A DNA stretch of 30,620 nt, taken from the IMG/VR virus record IMGVR_UViG_3300033571_010974, positions 1-30,620 of that record; one strand, given 5' to 3'. This DNA comes from a virus. Shown here piece by piece: positions 20,544-27,865 of this stretch. The notes under the pieces were generated by a model, which saw only the letters and a program-made list of their open reading frames with translations, was not told the origin of the DNA and made no database searches. Within the stretch, counting starts at the first letter, position 1. Each line of letters starts with the position of its first letter. The position numbers and the translations under genes are program-made.

Positions 20544-20553
20544 AAAGTTCTTT

Positions 20554-22173
20554 TCACTCGATCGACAGCTTCTCCAGGGCGCGGAGGTGGTCCTCCGTCC
20601 AGACGATCCACCGAGAGCGGTGTCCGCCGATCGTCTCCAGGCGGTCCTGGAACCGGTCCAGGCCGGGGCTCACGGCGTTCAGGAGCCGCCGACGCAGGTC
20701 GACCACGTCTCGGTTCGTGATGAACGGCCAACGCTTCTGGACTGACTCCCAGGTCGACTCCCATTTGAGGAGCAACTCGTCCTTGCCCGACCGCTTGTTC
20801 TTGATCCACTTCGGCGTCCCGCTTTCCGCCAGTTCGTCGTCGTCGCTGTTCGACGCCTCGAACCGCTTGAGGTAGCCCAGGAGATACCCTGCCGTCCGCG
20901 AGTACGTCCTGCACTCTGCCGGGGGAAACTCCTCCTCACAGTCTTCGAGCAGCCGGACCAGGAGGCCTTCGGTATGCCGCCACGGCCCGCCTTCCTCGCG
21001 GGTGCTCTCTCCGTCCCAAGTCTTCGCCCAGGAGGTCTTGGACGGGTTCGAGGGGTTAAACGAGCCCGTCGCCGCCAGGATCGCGTCCGCCATCAGGTTC
21101 GATGACCTGAGCGTGTGGGCGTCGACGAAGACGTTGACTCGCTCTCCGCGAACACGGGGGTGCAGGATCGAGAGCCTGTAGCTCTTCGGGTCGCTATGGA
21201 TGACCGCCAGCCGCCACTGCCCAGGCTCGTACTCGCCTGTCTCGGCGTTGTACACGAGCCCGATCCTCTCCAGCGGCCGACGGGCCCGCCGCTCCTCGGC
21301 TCTCGTCATGTAGAAATCAAACTGGCTGTTCACGATCGAGACCACCTCCTCGCGAGACTTGGGCGGGACGCAGTGGCGATCGTTCTGGGAGAGCATCCAG
21401 TCGATGACTTCCAGCTTATTGGCCTCGGTGTACTCCGGCCGAATCAGCCAGCAATATCGAGACGCGAGCCCGACAAGGAACGCGTGGCGGCCGCCTGTCG
21501 CGACCTTCTGCACCTCACCGTCGACGCCACCGGCGCAGACTTCGCGAGCCTGGGCAACGGCGCCGCCGGTTCCTTGGCGACTCTTTTGAAAGACTTTCTC
21601 CAGGAACTTCGCCGGCAGTCTGGCGGGCGGCACGTCGTCCGGCGATCGGCCGGGAAGCCACTGGTACTGAACGCCGGTGCGGTGCCAGGACATGGGGAAT
21701 ACGCTTTGCGTCCCCTTCTCGCCTCCGCCGATCCGGACTTCGAGGCCGTCGACTTTCACGACGCCGCTCGCGGGCATCTCCTCCTGGTACTCAAACAGGT
21801 AGTGAGGACCTCGCGAGCCCATGTAGGCCGTAGTGTCGATTCGGTCGAGGCCGAACTCCCGCATGACCCGCAAGGCGTTTTCGTCGTCAGCCTCGACGTC
21901 GATGATCCCAGACGCGGGGCCGAGCCGGACGCCAATGTTCCAGCGGACGTTGGCGTTTATGTTCTCGAACCACCCGGCGATTGTGTTCTCGTCGTCGGTC
22001 GCGTGAGTCTGCCACTCATGTTCCACGGGATGCTTGCCGGCCGACGGGCAACTCTTGCCGCGAGCGCATGTGCATGAGAGATCGTCTCGCAGGCCGTAGA
22101 TTTTCACGACCTTCCACCCCCGGGCCGCGAGACTTGCGGCCGCTGCGAAAACTTCTTCTGCCTTGTACTCCAT
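20554..22173 (-). CDS. Bifunctional primase-polymerase (Prim-Pol) protein
   Basis: 539 aa. Residues 5-190 form the Prim-Pol domain (PF09250-type): LAARGWKVVKIYGLRDD, C-x-C-x5-C at 34-42 followed by SAGKHP, the catalytic acidic cluster GIIDVEADDENA (about 89-100), RGPHYLF with His124, and GLEVRIGGG. It makes primers and may extend them for phage replication. Residues 200-310 are a helical linker; the rest (to 539) includes DVVDLRRRLLNAVSPGLDRF and is likely DNA-binding or helicase-like but has no Walker motif that I see. AAGGAGG lies 9 bases before ATG 22173. Leader hairpin and motif copy precede it. Confidence 0.8.
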   Translation of the reverse strand: MEYKAEEVFAAAASLAARGWKVVKIYGLRDDLSCTCARGKSCPSAGKHPVEHEWQTHATDDENTIAGWFENINANVRWNIGVRLGPASGIIDVEADDENALRVMREFGLDRIDTTAYMGSRGPHYLFEYQEEMPASGVVKVDGLEVRIGGGEKGTQSVFPMSWHRTGVQYQWLPGRSPDDVPPARLPAKFLEKVFQKSRQGTGGAVAQAREVCAGGVDGEVQKVATGGRHAFLVGLASRYCWLIRPEYTEANKLEVIDWMLSQNDRHCVPPKSREEVVSIVNSQFDFYMTRAEERRARRPLERIGLVYNAETGEYEPGQWRLAVIHSDPKSYRLSILHPRVRGERVNVFVDAHTLRSSNLMADAILAATGSFNPSNPSKTSWAKTWDGESTREEGGPWRHTEGLLVRLLEDCEEEFPPAECRTYSRTAGYLLGYLKRFEASNSDDDELAESGTPKWIKNKRSGKDELLLKWESTWESVQKRWPFITNRDVVDLRRRLLNAVSPGLDRFQDRLETIGGHRSRWIVWTEDHLRALEKLSIE

Positions 22174-22203
22174 TGCGAAAATCCTCCTTGAATGAGACGG
22201 AAC

Positions 22204-22234
22204 GGCCCCGAGCAGCCCAGTGCTGCCCGGGGCC
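22204..22234 (-). promoter_or_regulatory. Leader hairpin before primase-polymerase gene
   Basis: GGCCCCG/CGGGGCC (22204-22210 with 22228-22234) continued by GCAGC/GCTGC around a CCAGT loop: a 12-bp stem with one mismatch. The motif copy 22236-22245 ends one base before its first stem base on the minus strand. No T-run follows; the gene's AAGGAGG lies after it. It could protect the 5' end of the RNA. Confidence 0.7.
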
Positions 22235-22235
22235 C

Positions 22236-22245
22236 GTATCCGTAC
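22236..22245 (-). promoter_or_regulatory. Recurrent GGATAC motif, copy at 22236
   Basis: Minus strand GCAATTGTACGGATACGGGC. Full consensus GTACGGATAC, followed by GGGCC, which opens a strong hairpin. 62 bases to the ATG of the primase-polymerase gene. Confidence 0.7.
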
Positions 22246-22251
22246 AATTGC

Positions 22252-23022
22252 CTAGAAAGGCACGGCCGAGTCGTCCGCCACGCGGGCGGCGACCGGCGAG
22301 GTGCCCCCGGTGAGCACGGGCGTCAGGGGAGCCGTGAAGAGGCCCTTGGCCCGCTCACCGTCCTCCTGGCTCACGGTGCCGACATGACGCAGCACGATGG
22401 CGGCGTAGTCGGCGTTCGAGCCCTTCTTCTTCTCCAGCGTCAGTTCGACCACCGCACGGTAGTGCGGGACGAACTGAGCGGCGAGAGCACGCAGGAAGTC
22501 TTCGACGGGCTTGAGGCTCGTCGGCGAAACCTGCACGAACAACGGCGAGGCATCATCCTCGCGGAGAACACCGAGCACGCGGCTCGGCTTTGCACGCGGC
22601 GGCTTCCTGTCCTGCCACTGGCAGTACGGGATGTCCTTCCAGCGATAGGTCCCGTCCGCGTTCTTCGCGGCCTCGATCACCTTGAGGTCGAGATCACCGT
22701 GGTCGCTGCCGACCTTGTGACCCGTCACTCCGTCGAGGCTGCGAAGGTACGGGAGGTTCCCCGGCTTCGCAGTCGTCTGCGGCCAGAGATTGAACTCCGT
22801 CCGCGTCGCCACCACACACAGGCCGACGATCGCCTTCTCGGCGAACTCGTTGCCTGCGACACTCCACACCCACCGGGTGCTGCCGCCGGTCGGAATCTTG
22901 ACGAACGTCAAGTCCGAGCGGCGAAGAGACCCGCCACCGAGATTAGCCGCGATGACCTCCGCGATCTCGCTGTTGGGCGAGAGAGCACGGAACGAACCAG
23001 GAACCGCAATTGCTGTCGACAT
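22252..23022 (-). CDS. DNA metabolism protein with SSB-like acidic tail
   Basis: 256 aa, ATG preceded by GGAG. It ends VADDSAVPF, which resembles the C-terminal D-D-x-x-x-P-F tip of single-strand DNA-binding proteins used to recruit partners. The middle has WKDIPYCQWQDRKPPRAK and FVQVSPTSLKPVEDFLRALA; no known motif. It lies directly between the nuclease and primase-polymerase genes. A role as single-strand DNA-binding or annealing partner is inferred from tail and position, not from a recognised fold. Confidence 0.5.
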   Translation of the reverse strand: MSTAIAVPGSFRALSPNSEIAEVIAANLGGGSLRRSDLTFVKIPTGGSTRWVWSVAGNEFAEKAIVGLCVVATRTEFNLWPQTTAKPGNLPYLRSLDGVTGHKVGSDHGDLDLKVIEAAKNADGTYRWKDIPYCQWQDRKPPRAKPSRVLGVLREDDASPLFVQVSPTSLKPVEDFLRALAAQFVPHYRAVVELTLEKKKGSNADYAAIVLRHVGTVSQEDGERAKGLFTAPLTPVLTGGTSPVAARVADDSAVPF

Positions 23023-23097
23023 GAGTCAACTCCAAATTGCCTACCAACCATAACGAGAGACAACACCGCCGCGACGCGGACGGGTTCCCTCGCTGAA

Positions 23098-23934
23098 TCA
23101 ACCAAGGTCCAAAACTTCTTCTTCGTGGTACGAGTCGGGCGCCCACACGCCCGTCTCCTCGCGACGACGCATTTCGTAAAGCGTCTCGTCAATCTCTTGG
23201 CGAGCACGGTCGACCGCCTCGGGTGTCAACGAGACGACCTTCACGTCGTAGGGAGCGAACGTCTGCACGACGATGAAGCGAAACGTGAACGGCTTCCAGC
23301 CGGCTGCGATAGCCGCGTCGGTGTACCAAGCCGCTTGCCAGTCGTAACCGTATCTCCTGAAGCTCCACTTCAGTTCATGCCACTCGCTCGACGTGGTCTT
23401 GAGGTCGAACCACTCCGTCGCGGTCACGCCGTCGGCGCGGGCCTTCAGTCGGTGGCCGTTCTTGTCCTCGCGGAACACCGAAAGCTGGGAGTGAGTCACG
23501 GCCTCCATCAGTTCGTTTGCGAGTCGGTGCTCGCGAAGTGATGCGACCATGTCTCCGACCTTGCCGAAGTCGGTTTCGTTGCATTCGACGGCTCCGGCCG
23601 GGAGGCTGGCCTTCCAGGCCTTGAACGCATTGCCCCGCCGCGACCCGTCGGCCGCGAGAGCGTCCGGGGGTGGCACGATGCAACGCTTCCTCCAGTCGAT
23701 ACCCCGCACCTCGGCCTCGAACGCGGCGTCGACGAGCGAGCCGAACGAGGTGGCCGAGTTGCCGCCGAACAGCGACTTCTTCTCGACCTCCGCGTACCGC
23801 TGCGCGCGACCGCCGCGAGGACCGCGATAGCGGTGAACCTGCGAGCGACTCTTGTGAGTCTTCTCGGCGTGGTAGTCCTCGTTCGTCATGTCGAAATCAA
23901 TCCGAATACCCGTTTCCGTACTAATAACCAGCAT
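23098..23934 (-). CDS. PD-(D/E)XK nuclease, RecB/Cas4- or RecE-like
   Basis: 278 aa, ATG 23934 with GGAGGG before it. N-terminus IRIDFDMTNEDYHAEKTHKS resembles the start of exonuclease VIII-like phage nucleases (N-E-x-YH). FGSLVDAAFEAEVRG (64-78) is the helix with conserved H/D, KARADGV and EWFDLKTTSS (D168; D177, K179) the active-site D...DxK, and YDWQAAWYTDAA with Gln200 and Tyr204 the RecB-family helix. It should degrade or resect DNA ends with the neighbouring putative ssDNA protein. It overlaps the SNF2 gene end by 14 bases. Motif-like GTACGGAAAC (23912-23921) lies in codons 5-8. Confidence 0.75.
   Translation of the reverse strand: MLVISTETGIRIDFDMTNEDYHAEKTHKSRSQVHRYRGPRGGRAQRYAEVEKKSLFGGNSATSFGSLVDAAFEAEVRGIDWRKRCIVPPPDALAADGSRRGNAFKAWKASLPAGAVECNETDFGKVGDMVASLREHRLANELMEAVTHSQLSVFREDKNGHRLKARADGVTATEWFDLKTTSSEWHELKWSFRRYGYDWQAAWYTDAAIAAGWKPFTFRFIVVQTFAPYDVKVVSLTPEAVDRARQEIDETLYEMRRREETGVWAPDSYHEEEVLDLG
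23912..23921 (-). promoter_or_regulatory. Weak copy of the recurrent motif at 23912 (inside coding)
   Basis: Minus strand TTATTAGTACGGAAACGGGT; core GTACGGAAAC followed by GGGTA. It falls at the junction of two genes, within the first codons of the nuclease. If the nuclease started at ATG 23890, the motif would be 21 bases upstream; but the ATG at 23934 has the better ribosome binding site. Confidence 0.35.
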
Positions 23935-25300
23935 GGGCGCCAACCCTCCGTGTAAGACGACTGAACACAGACTCGGCGACGTCCGCCTTGTCTCTCAAAG
24001 CTCGGTAGATCGATTCGTCGATCGTGTCTTTCGCGACGACGTGGTAGTAGCGGCAGCACTTCGTCTGCCCTGGACGGTGAAGACGCCCGACGGCCTGCTC
24101 GAAGTCGCCGAGCGAGTGGCTCAAGCTGTAGAAGACGCAGTAGCTGGCCCTGGTGAGGTCCACGCCCGCGCCGCCTGCTTGTTGCTGGACGACGATCACG
24201 TCCGTCTTGCCGTCCTGCCATTCCTCAAGTTGCTTCGCATGCCCGCAGAGGAGGGAGACCGTCCGTCCCGACGCCTCGCAAGCCTCGGCCACCTCTCTCA
24301 AGTCTTCGAGGAACCGAACGAATACGACGAGCGGCTCTCTCAACGGGAAGTCTTCGAGCCAGTCTTTAAGCCAGCCCCGCTTGTCGGGCTCTCCACAGAT
24401 GCGGTGAAATCGATCGCCGTCGTCGGGCTTCGCGTGTCCGCTCGCGGCGAGATGGAGACGTGCAGTTACGACCATCCTGTTCGCTGCCGTGACGACCTCG
24501 CCGCTCGCAATCCGTGCGATCATCTCCTCTTCGAGGACGTCGTAGAACGCCCGGACGACGGAGTTGAGTTCGATGTCGATATGCGTGTGGATCGCCTCCG
24601 GCAGCGTGAGCACGTCGGCTGCCTGGACGCGGTGAACGTGCTCGTCGATCCTGGCCGCGAGGGCCTGGAGGCCTTCGCGTTTCCAGTCGAGAATCCAGCC
24701 CTTGTACTGCGGATGAAGGACGCAAAGCCGCTCTCGGAGGGCCCGCTCGCTCGTGCCGAGGATCGAGTCGTCGAGAAAGCGGAACTGCCCGAACCAGTCG
24801 AGGGGATTGTTTGGCGTCGGCGTCCCCGTGAGGCAAATACGCTTCGCCTCCGGCCGGGCCTTGCCCAGCTTCCAGAGGAACTTCGAGGCGCGGCTGCTCC
24901 CCGACTTGATCCGATGAGACTCGTCGCAGACGATGGCGTCCCAGGCCGTTGCCTGAATCAGCTTGCCGATGTCGCCACGGTAGATCGAGTCGTAGTTGAT
25001 GACGATCGCGACCGGCCCGCCGACGGCGAGCCCGTCGCGAATCGCCTTGATCCGCTGTGCCGCCGTGCCCTTCACGGCGACGACGAACCGACGGCCGCCG
25101 TCAAACAGCCTGCCCTGCTTCGCCCAGGCGGGCCCGACGGCGATCGGGCAGACGACCAGAATGATCTTTTTGTCGGCCAGGGCCATCAGGGTCGTGCGGG
25201 TTTTTCCGCAGCCGACCTCATGGTTCAAATGACCGAAACGACGAGGCATCAGCCAGTCCTGGGCGGACCGCTGGTGCCCCCATGCCTGGGAGACGTCCAT
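23921..25300 (-). CDS. SNF2-like superfamily 2 helicase
   Basis: 459 aa. Walker A HEVGCGKT (27-34), motif II VCDESHRIK (DESH, 124-132), motif III LTGTPTPNNP (157-166), motif V QQAGGAGVDLT (373-383) and motif VI EQAVGRLHRPGQ (401-412) place it with the Swi2/Snf2 branch. It uses ATP to translocate on double-stranded DNA; phage forms occur with replication and recombination genes. Its length is short for the family, with no extra DNA-binding domain. ATG 25300, motif copy 18 bases upstream (25319-25328). It is followed directly by the nuclease gene. Confidence 0.85.
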   Translation of the reverse strand: MDVSQAWGHQRSAQDWLMPRRFGHLNHEVGCGKTRTTLMALADKKIILVVCPIAVGPAWAKQGRLFDGGRRFVVAVKGTAAQRIKAIRDGLAVGGPVAIVINYDSIYRGDIGKLIQATAWDAIVCDESHRIKSGSSRASKFLWKLGKARPEAKRICLTGTPTPNNPLDWFGQFRFLDDSILGTSERALRERLCVLHPQYKGWILDWKREGLQALAARIDEHVHRVQAADVLTLPEAIHTHIDIELNSVVRAFYDVLEEEMIARIASGEVVTAANRMVVTARLHLAASGHAKPDDGDRFHRICGEPDKRGWLKDWLEDFPLREPLVVFVRFLEDLREVAEACEASGRTVSLLCGHAKQLEEWQDGKTDVIVVQQQAGGAGVDLTRASYCVFYSLSHSLGDFEQAVGRLHRPGQTKCCRYYHVVAKDTIDESIYRALRDKADVAESVFSRLTRRVGAHAGY

Positions 25301-25318
25301 GTCTTTGCCTACCTACTT

Positions 25319-25328
25319 GTATCCGTAC
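25319..25328 (-). promoter_or_regulatory. Recurrent GGATAC motif, copy at 25319
   Basis: Minus strand AACAAAGTACGGATACAAGT; full consensus GTACGGATAC, preceded by an A+T-rich tract (AATAAACAAA) and followed by AAGTAGGTAGGC. 18 bases to the SNF2 helicase ATG. Confidence 0.7.
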
Positions 25329-25349
25329 TTTGTTTATTGAGAGCGGAGA

Positions 25350-25652
25350 CTAACCGACGACTGCGGGGTCTTGCAAGTGGCTCGAACGAATTTTTTCGAC
25401 GAGCCGATCCAAGCCTCGTGAAATCTCAGCACGATACTCCTCGATCCTCTCGATCAATCGCTCGGCCGCTTCCTCGGGAGTCGCGAAAAGCTCGCGAGAC
25501 TTGACGTTGCAGACGAAGCTGGCCGAACCGCCATACCGAACGATTGTCTCGTCGGTCGCGGCTGTGTTTGGCCCGACCACCTCGATCTCGACGACGCTCG
25601 CGGACGGGAGCCCGCGATAGTCCGCCATCGAGAAGAACTGTGCGTAGTGCAT
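25350..25652 (-). CDS. Small protein of unknown function
   Basis: 100 aa, ATG 25652 directly after the upstream TAA, GAGGAGG before it. Begins MHYAQFFSMADYRGLPSASV; middle VRYGGSASFVCNVKSRELFA is beta-like and the C-terminus (AERLIERIEEYRAEISRGLD) is helical. No recognised family or motif. Co-transcribed with the TPR-like gene and upstream of the SNF2 gene. Confidence 0.6.
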   Translation of the reverse strand: MHYAQFFSMADYRGLPSASVVEIEVVGPNTAATDETIVRYGGSASFVCNVKSRELFATPEEAAERLIERIEEYRAEISRGLDRLVEKIRSSHLQDPAVVG

Positions 25653-25973
25653 TTAAACTTCCTCCTCGTAATAAACTGGGATTGCGTCGGCCTTCTTCTC
25701 GCACGCTTCGACTTCGTCATGCTTGCCGAGCAGCGAGTAGCAGTCGGCGGCGTCCTGGTAGCTCGTCGCGGAACACAGGCCGAGACCTGCCCGTCGGTAG
25801 AAGCCCGCAGACTTGAGGTACAGCCTCGCCGCCTGCTCGTACCGGGACGGCTTCGCGGCGCCCTCGCCCACAAGCTCCTCGGCCTCGGCGACAAGTCTGT
25901 CCCCCTCGGCGATCCACGTCTGACGCCACTGCGAAAAAGGCCACTGGAACGGGCTGTGCTTTTTTTTCTTCAC
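25653..25973 (-). CDS. TPR-like helical protein
   Basis: 106 aa from GTG at 25973, chosen because AGGAG lies 8 bases before it. Basic start KKKKHSPFQW, then helical pairs YEQAARLYLKSAGFYRRAGL and ATSYQDAADCYSLLGKHDEV that follow the TPR pattern (W/L-x-x-A, Y-x-x-A, G/A, P). It may be a protein-binding adaptor. It is the first gene downstream of the motif copy and hairpin at 26004-26050. Confidence 0.55.
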   Translation of the reverse strand: MKKKKHSPFQWPFSQWRQTWIAEGDRLVAEAEELVGEGAAKPSRYEQAARLYLKSAGFYRRAGLGLCSATSYQDAADCYSLLGKHDEVEACEKKADAIPVYYEEEV

Positions 25974-26003
25974 TGGTATCTCCTTGCGTGTGTTAGGGGC
26001 GGC

Positions 26004-26035
26004 CCGGCGGGGAGGCCTCATGCCAACCCCGCCGG
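26004..26035 (-). promoter_or_regulatory. Leader hairpin after motif copy 26041
   Basis: CCGGCGGGG (26004-26012) pairs with CCCCGCCGG (26027-26035), 9 bp, with a 14-base loop that has an inner GGC/GCC. GGG(C) and GCCC outside may extend it. It begins right after the motif on the minus strand, as at 22236. The gene starts 30 bases after it. Confidence 0.65.
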
Positions 26036-26040
26036 TGCCC

Positions 26041-26050
26041 GTGTCCGTAC
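26041..26050 (-). promoter_or_regulatory. Recurrent GGATAC motif, copy at 26041
   Basis: Minus strand TTAATTTGTACGGACACGGG; core GTACGGACAC followed by GGGCACC, the start of a hairpin. 67 bases to the GTG of the TPR-like gene; immediately after the DUF932 gene end (26060). Confidence 0.65.
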
Positions 26051-26059
26051 AAATTAAAA

Positions 26060-26818
26060 CTACAACGCCAGCAACTGGGGGCCAACCTCCGCGTCGATGA
26101 CGCCGTGGAGGCGTTGAGTCCGACGCTGGAGATCGCCGTACTCCTTCAGGGTCTCCGTGACCGCGTTGAAGAGAGACCAGCCCGTCGGGGCCACGAACTC
26201 CGGGTGACGGGGAGCCTCGAACTCCTCGATCACTCGCGGGATCGCCTGGGCCGGGATCGCCTGAGCCCGGTAGGCCCGGAGCACGAGGTCATGCAGGTGG
26301 GCCTGTCCGCGAATCTCCAAATCCTTGTAGGCCTCGATCCGACGGTGCTGGTTCTGCCGATGAGACACGAGTTGCGACACGCCGTCCGCCACGAGACGCG
26401 GGAGCCTCTCGTAGATGTAGCGAGTGTGCTTCGACGCGATGTTCACGTCCGAACTGAATGCGAGATTGTCGCACACGAAGACGCGAGAGCCGAGGGCGAG
26501 GCCCACCGGGAACGTCTTGTCATGCGAGTTTCGCAAGCCGATCGTCACCGCGTAGTCCGGCTGGTCACTGCCGAGCGTGATCAGACCAAACAGCCTCGAC
26601 CCGTCCTTCGTCAACGCGAAAGCCCGATCGGCGATCGACAGGCCGCTGCCGAGAATCGAGTTCTCGACCGCGTCGATCACGGCACCGTGGGCAACCGGCT
26701 GCCACAACCTGTTCTTGATAGAGATCGTCGGTTCCGGAGTTGCCACCGCGTTGACCGCTTCGCGGTCGACCAGGGCGGCACCGGCGTGAAGGCACAGCTT
26801 GTTTTTGATCTCGCTCAT
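26060..26818 (-). CDS. DUF932 protein
   Basis: 252 aa from MSEIKNKLCLHAG. The DUF932 (phage/plasmid-like TIGR03299) pattern is clear: DAVENSILGSGLSIADRAFA, GLRNSHDKTFPVGLALGSRV, FVCDNLAFSSDVNIASKHTR and a long helical C-terminus. Members occur in phages and plasmids with recombination genes, with unknown function. An upstream ATG at 26860 would lie inside the motif and is not favoured; a weak GGAG precedes the chosen ATG. Confidence 0.8.
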   Translation of the reverse strand: MSEIKNKLCLHAGAALVDREAVNAVATPEPTISIKNRLWQPVAHGAVIDAVENSILGSGLSIADRAFALTKDGSRLFGLITLGSDQPDYAVTIGLRNSHDKTFPVGLALGSRVFVCDNLAFSSDVNIASKHTRYIYERLPRLVADGVSQLVSHRQNQHRRIEAYKDLEIRGQAHLHDLVLRAYRAQAIPAQAIPRVIEEFEAPRHPEFVAPTGWSLFNAVTETLKEYGDLQRRTQRLHGVIDAEVGPQLLAL

Positions 26819-26848
26819 TTCAATCGTCTCCGTGTGGTTGAGGTTCAC

Positions 26849-26858
26849 TTGTCCAGAC
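26849..26858 (-). promoter_or_regulatory. Recurrent GGATAC motif, variant at 26849
   Basis: Minus strand TACAATGTCTGGACAAGTG; core GTCTGGACAA. It directly follows the -10 (TACAAT) of the promoter at 26859-26886, so it covers the start-site region there. 30 bases to the DUF932 ATG. Confidence 0.55.
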
Positions 26859-26886
26859 ATTGTAGAAAATCAACAGCTATTGTCAA
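26859..26886 (-). promoter_or_regulatory. Sigma70-like promoter: TTGACA-N16-TACAAT
   Basis: Minus strand TTGACA (26881-26886), 16-base spacer, TACAAT (26859-26864), in the gap before the DUF932 gene. The best sigma70 match in the window. A variant of the recurrent motif follows it at once, as an operator would. Confidence 0.7.
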
Positions 26887-27194
26887 GGCTTTGCGATAGC
26901 CCGCTTTTTCCCGGTGATTGTGTACGGCCGAGCCACGAGCGAGCAGTCGATTCGCTTGCGGCGACCCTCGACGTGGAGCACCGCGAAGCAGCCTTCTTTG
27001 TCCACGCACTCGATCCAGCCGACGGCGCCTCGCCTGACGTAGGCGATGAATTTGAAGGGCCCGCTCGAAGACAGGCGGACCTTCGTTCCATCGCTGGATT
27101 TCCAGTACGGACCGCCCTTCGCGCGGAAGGACTCTCCGGCCCGAATGACGACGCGTTCGCTGACTCGATACTCGTGCTCGCGGATTGTTTTCAA
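26883..27194 (-). CDS. Small beta-rich protein of unknown function
   Basis: 103 aa with a TTG start at 27194: AGGAGG precedes it by 9 bases and TTGA overlaps the upstream stop. KTIREHEYRVSERVVIRAGE, then GPYWKSSDGTKVRLSSSGPF and AVLHVEGRRKRIDCSLVARP; beta-strand-rich with basic residues, resembling a small SH3- or Tudor-like barrel. No family recognised. Its end (26883) overlaps the -35 of the next promoter. Confidence 0.55.
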   Translation of the reverse strand: MKTIREHEYRVSERVVIRAGESFRAKGGPYWKSSDGTKVRLSSSGPFKFIAYVRRGAVGWIECVDKEGCFAVLHVEGRRKRIDCSLVARPYTITGKKRAIAKP

Positions 27195-27538
27195 GTCTCG
27201 GTCCTCCTGATTTCGAGAAACAGTTCCTGCGGAGCCTCGGCGAAATACTTGAGCAATGCAGGGCACAGCCAGCCCTCGAATCCAAGCTGCTCACACCAGT
27301 ACCAGTTGCCGCCGTGCTCCTCTCGACGCCACTCCATGCGAGCCTGATGCCCTGGGAATGGCGACCCGCTGAACAGCACCGTGAACGCCTTTGAGCACCC
27401 GGGCACTCTCTGTGCCAGGAGCCCGAGGGCCACGTCCGCGCCGGCCACGAACGGCTCGCGGACGAGACCCACGGCTGGGTCGTCGAACACGAGGGCGCCG
27501 TCCTCCCATCGCGGATGGATGACATGGATCGAGTTCAC
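27191..27538 (-). CDS. DUF6717-like protein
   Basis: 115 aa, GTG start with GAGGAGG 9 bases before and GTGA overlap with the upstream stop. IHPRWEDGALVFDDPAVGLV, REPFVAGADVALGLLAQRV, FSGSPFPGHQARMEWRREEH, GNWYWCEQLGFEGWLCPALL and KYFAEAPQELFLEI follow the order of the DUF6717 family (known to me from cyanobacteria and planctomycetes), of unknown function. The family call rests on memory of its pattern. Confidence 0.6.
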   Translation of the reverse strand: MNSIHVIHPRWEDGALVFDDPAVGLVREPFVAGADVALGLLAQRVPGCSKAFTVLFSGSPFPGHQARMEWRREEHGGNWYWCEQLGFEGWLCPALLKYFAEAPQELFLEIRRTET

Positions 27539-27831
27539 GAAGGCACCTCCTCTGCGGTGATGACGGCTACAACGACGCTCATGTCGCTCGCGAGTCCTCG
27601 CGGGCTGATGGGGCGATCCGGAATCTCCCGGAGAGTCGCGAGCCCGCCGTAGGGCTGGATCGTGTAGCTACCCAGGCGGCTGCTTGCGAAGTCCTGGCAT
27701 TCGAGCAGGACGAATCCGGTCGGACTGAACAGCCGCCGGCGATGCCGAAGAACCTCGGCAAGCTCGTCGGGCGTGCTCTCCTGCCGCTCGCAGTAGCGTT
27801 TTGCAAACTCTTGGAAGTTGACGTGTTCCAC
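27535..27831 (-). CDS. Small protein of unknown function
   Basis: 98 aa, GTG at 27831 with AGGAGA and AGGAC elements before it. Helical start EHVNFQEFAKRYCERQESTP, then LFSPTGFVLLECQDFASSRL and ASDMSVVVAVITAEEVPS. No recognised family. First gene after the motif copy at 27866-27875; overlaps the next gene start. Confidence 0.6.
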   Translation of the reverse strand: MEHVNFQEFAKRYCERQESTPDELAEVLRHRRRLFSPTGFVLLECQDFASSRLGSYTIQPYGGLATLREIPDRPISPRGLASDMSVVVAVITAEEVPS

Positions 27832-27865
27832 TGTCCTGTCTCCTGTTGGGGGTGAGTGTGTACTC

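Larger units (their letters stand above)
20368..20553. other. A+T-rich intergenic region, possible replication origin
   Basis: This 186-base gap between primase-polymerase and helicase genes is far more A+T-rich than its surroundings. It holds a perfect palindrome TCCCTATATAGGGA (20530-20543), a related element TCTCTATATAGGAG (20425-20438), a tandem repeat TTTGAACTTTGAACTTT (20485-20501), and a promoter for the helicase. Iterated TATATA-centred sites and repeats beside the primase gene fit an origin, but a control region is equally possible. Confidence 0.45.

Noticed and set aside
22192-23541. Plus-strand open frame of 449 codons
   Set aside because: It covers two minus-strand genes and the gap between them, and its composition is typical of antisense in G+C-rich DNA.
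23888-25504. Long plus-strand open frame of 538 codons
   Set aside because: It is antisense to the SNF2-type helicase gene, whose motifs are clear. The protein is Arg/Asp/Leu-rich shadow sequence without domains.
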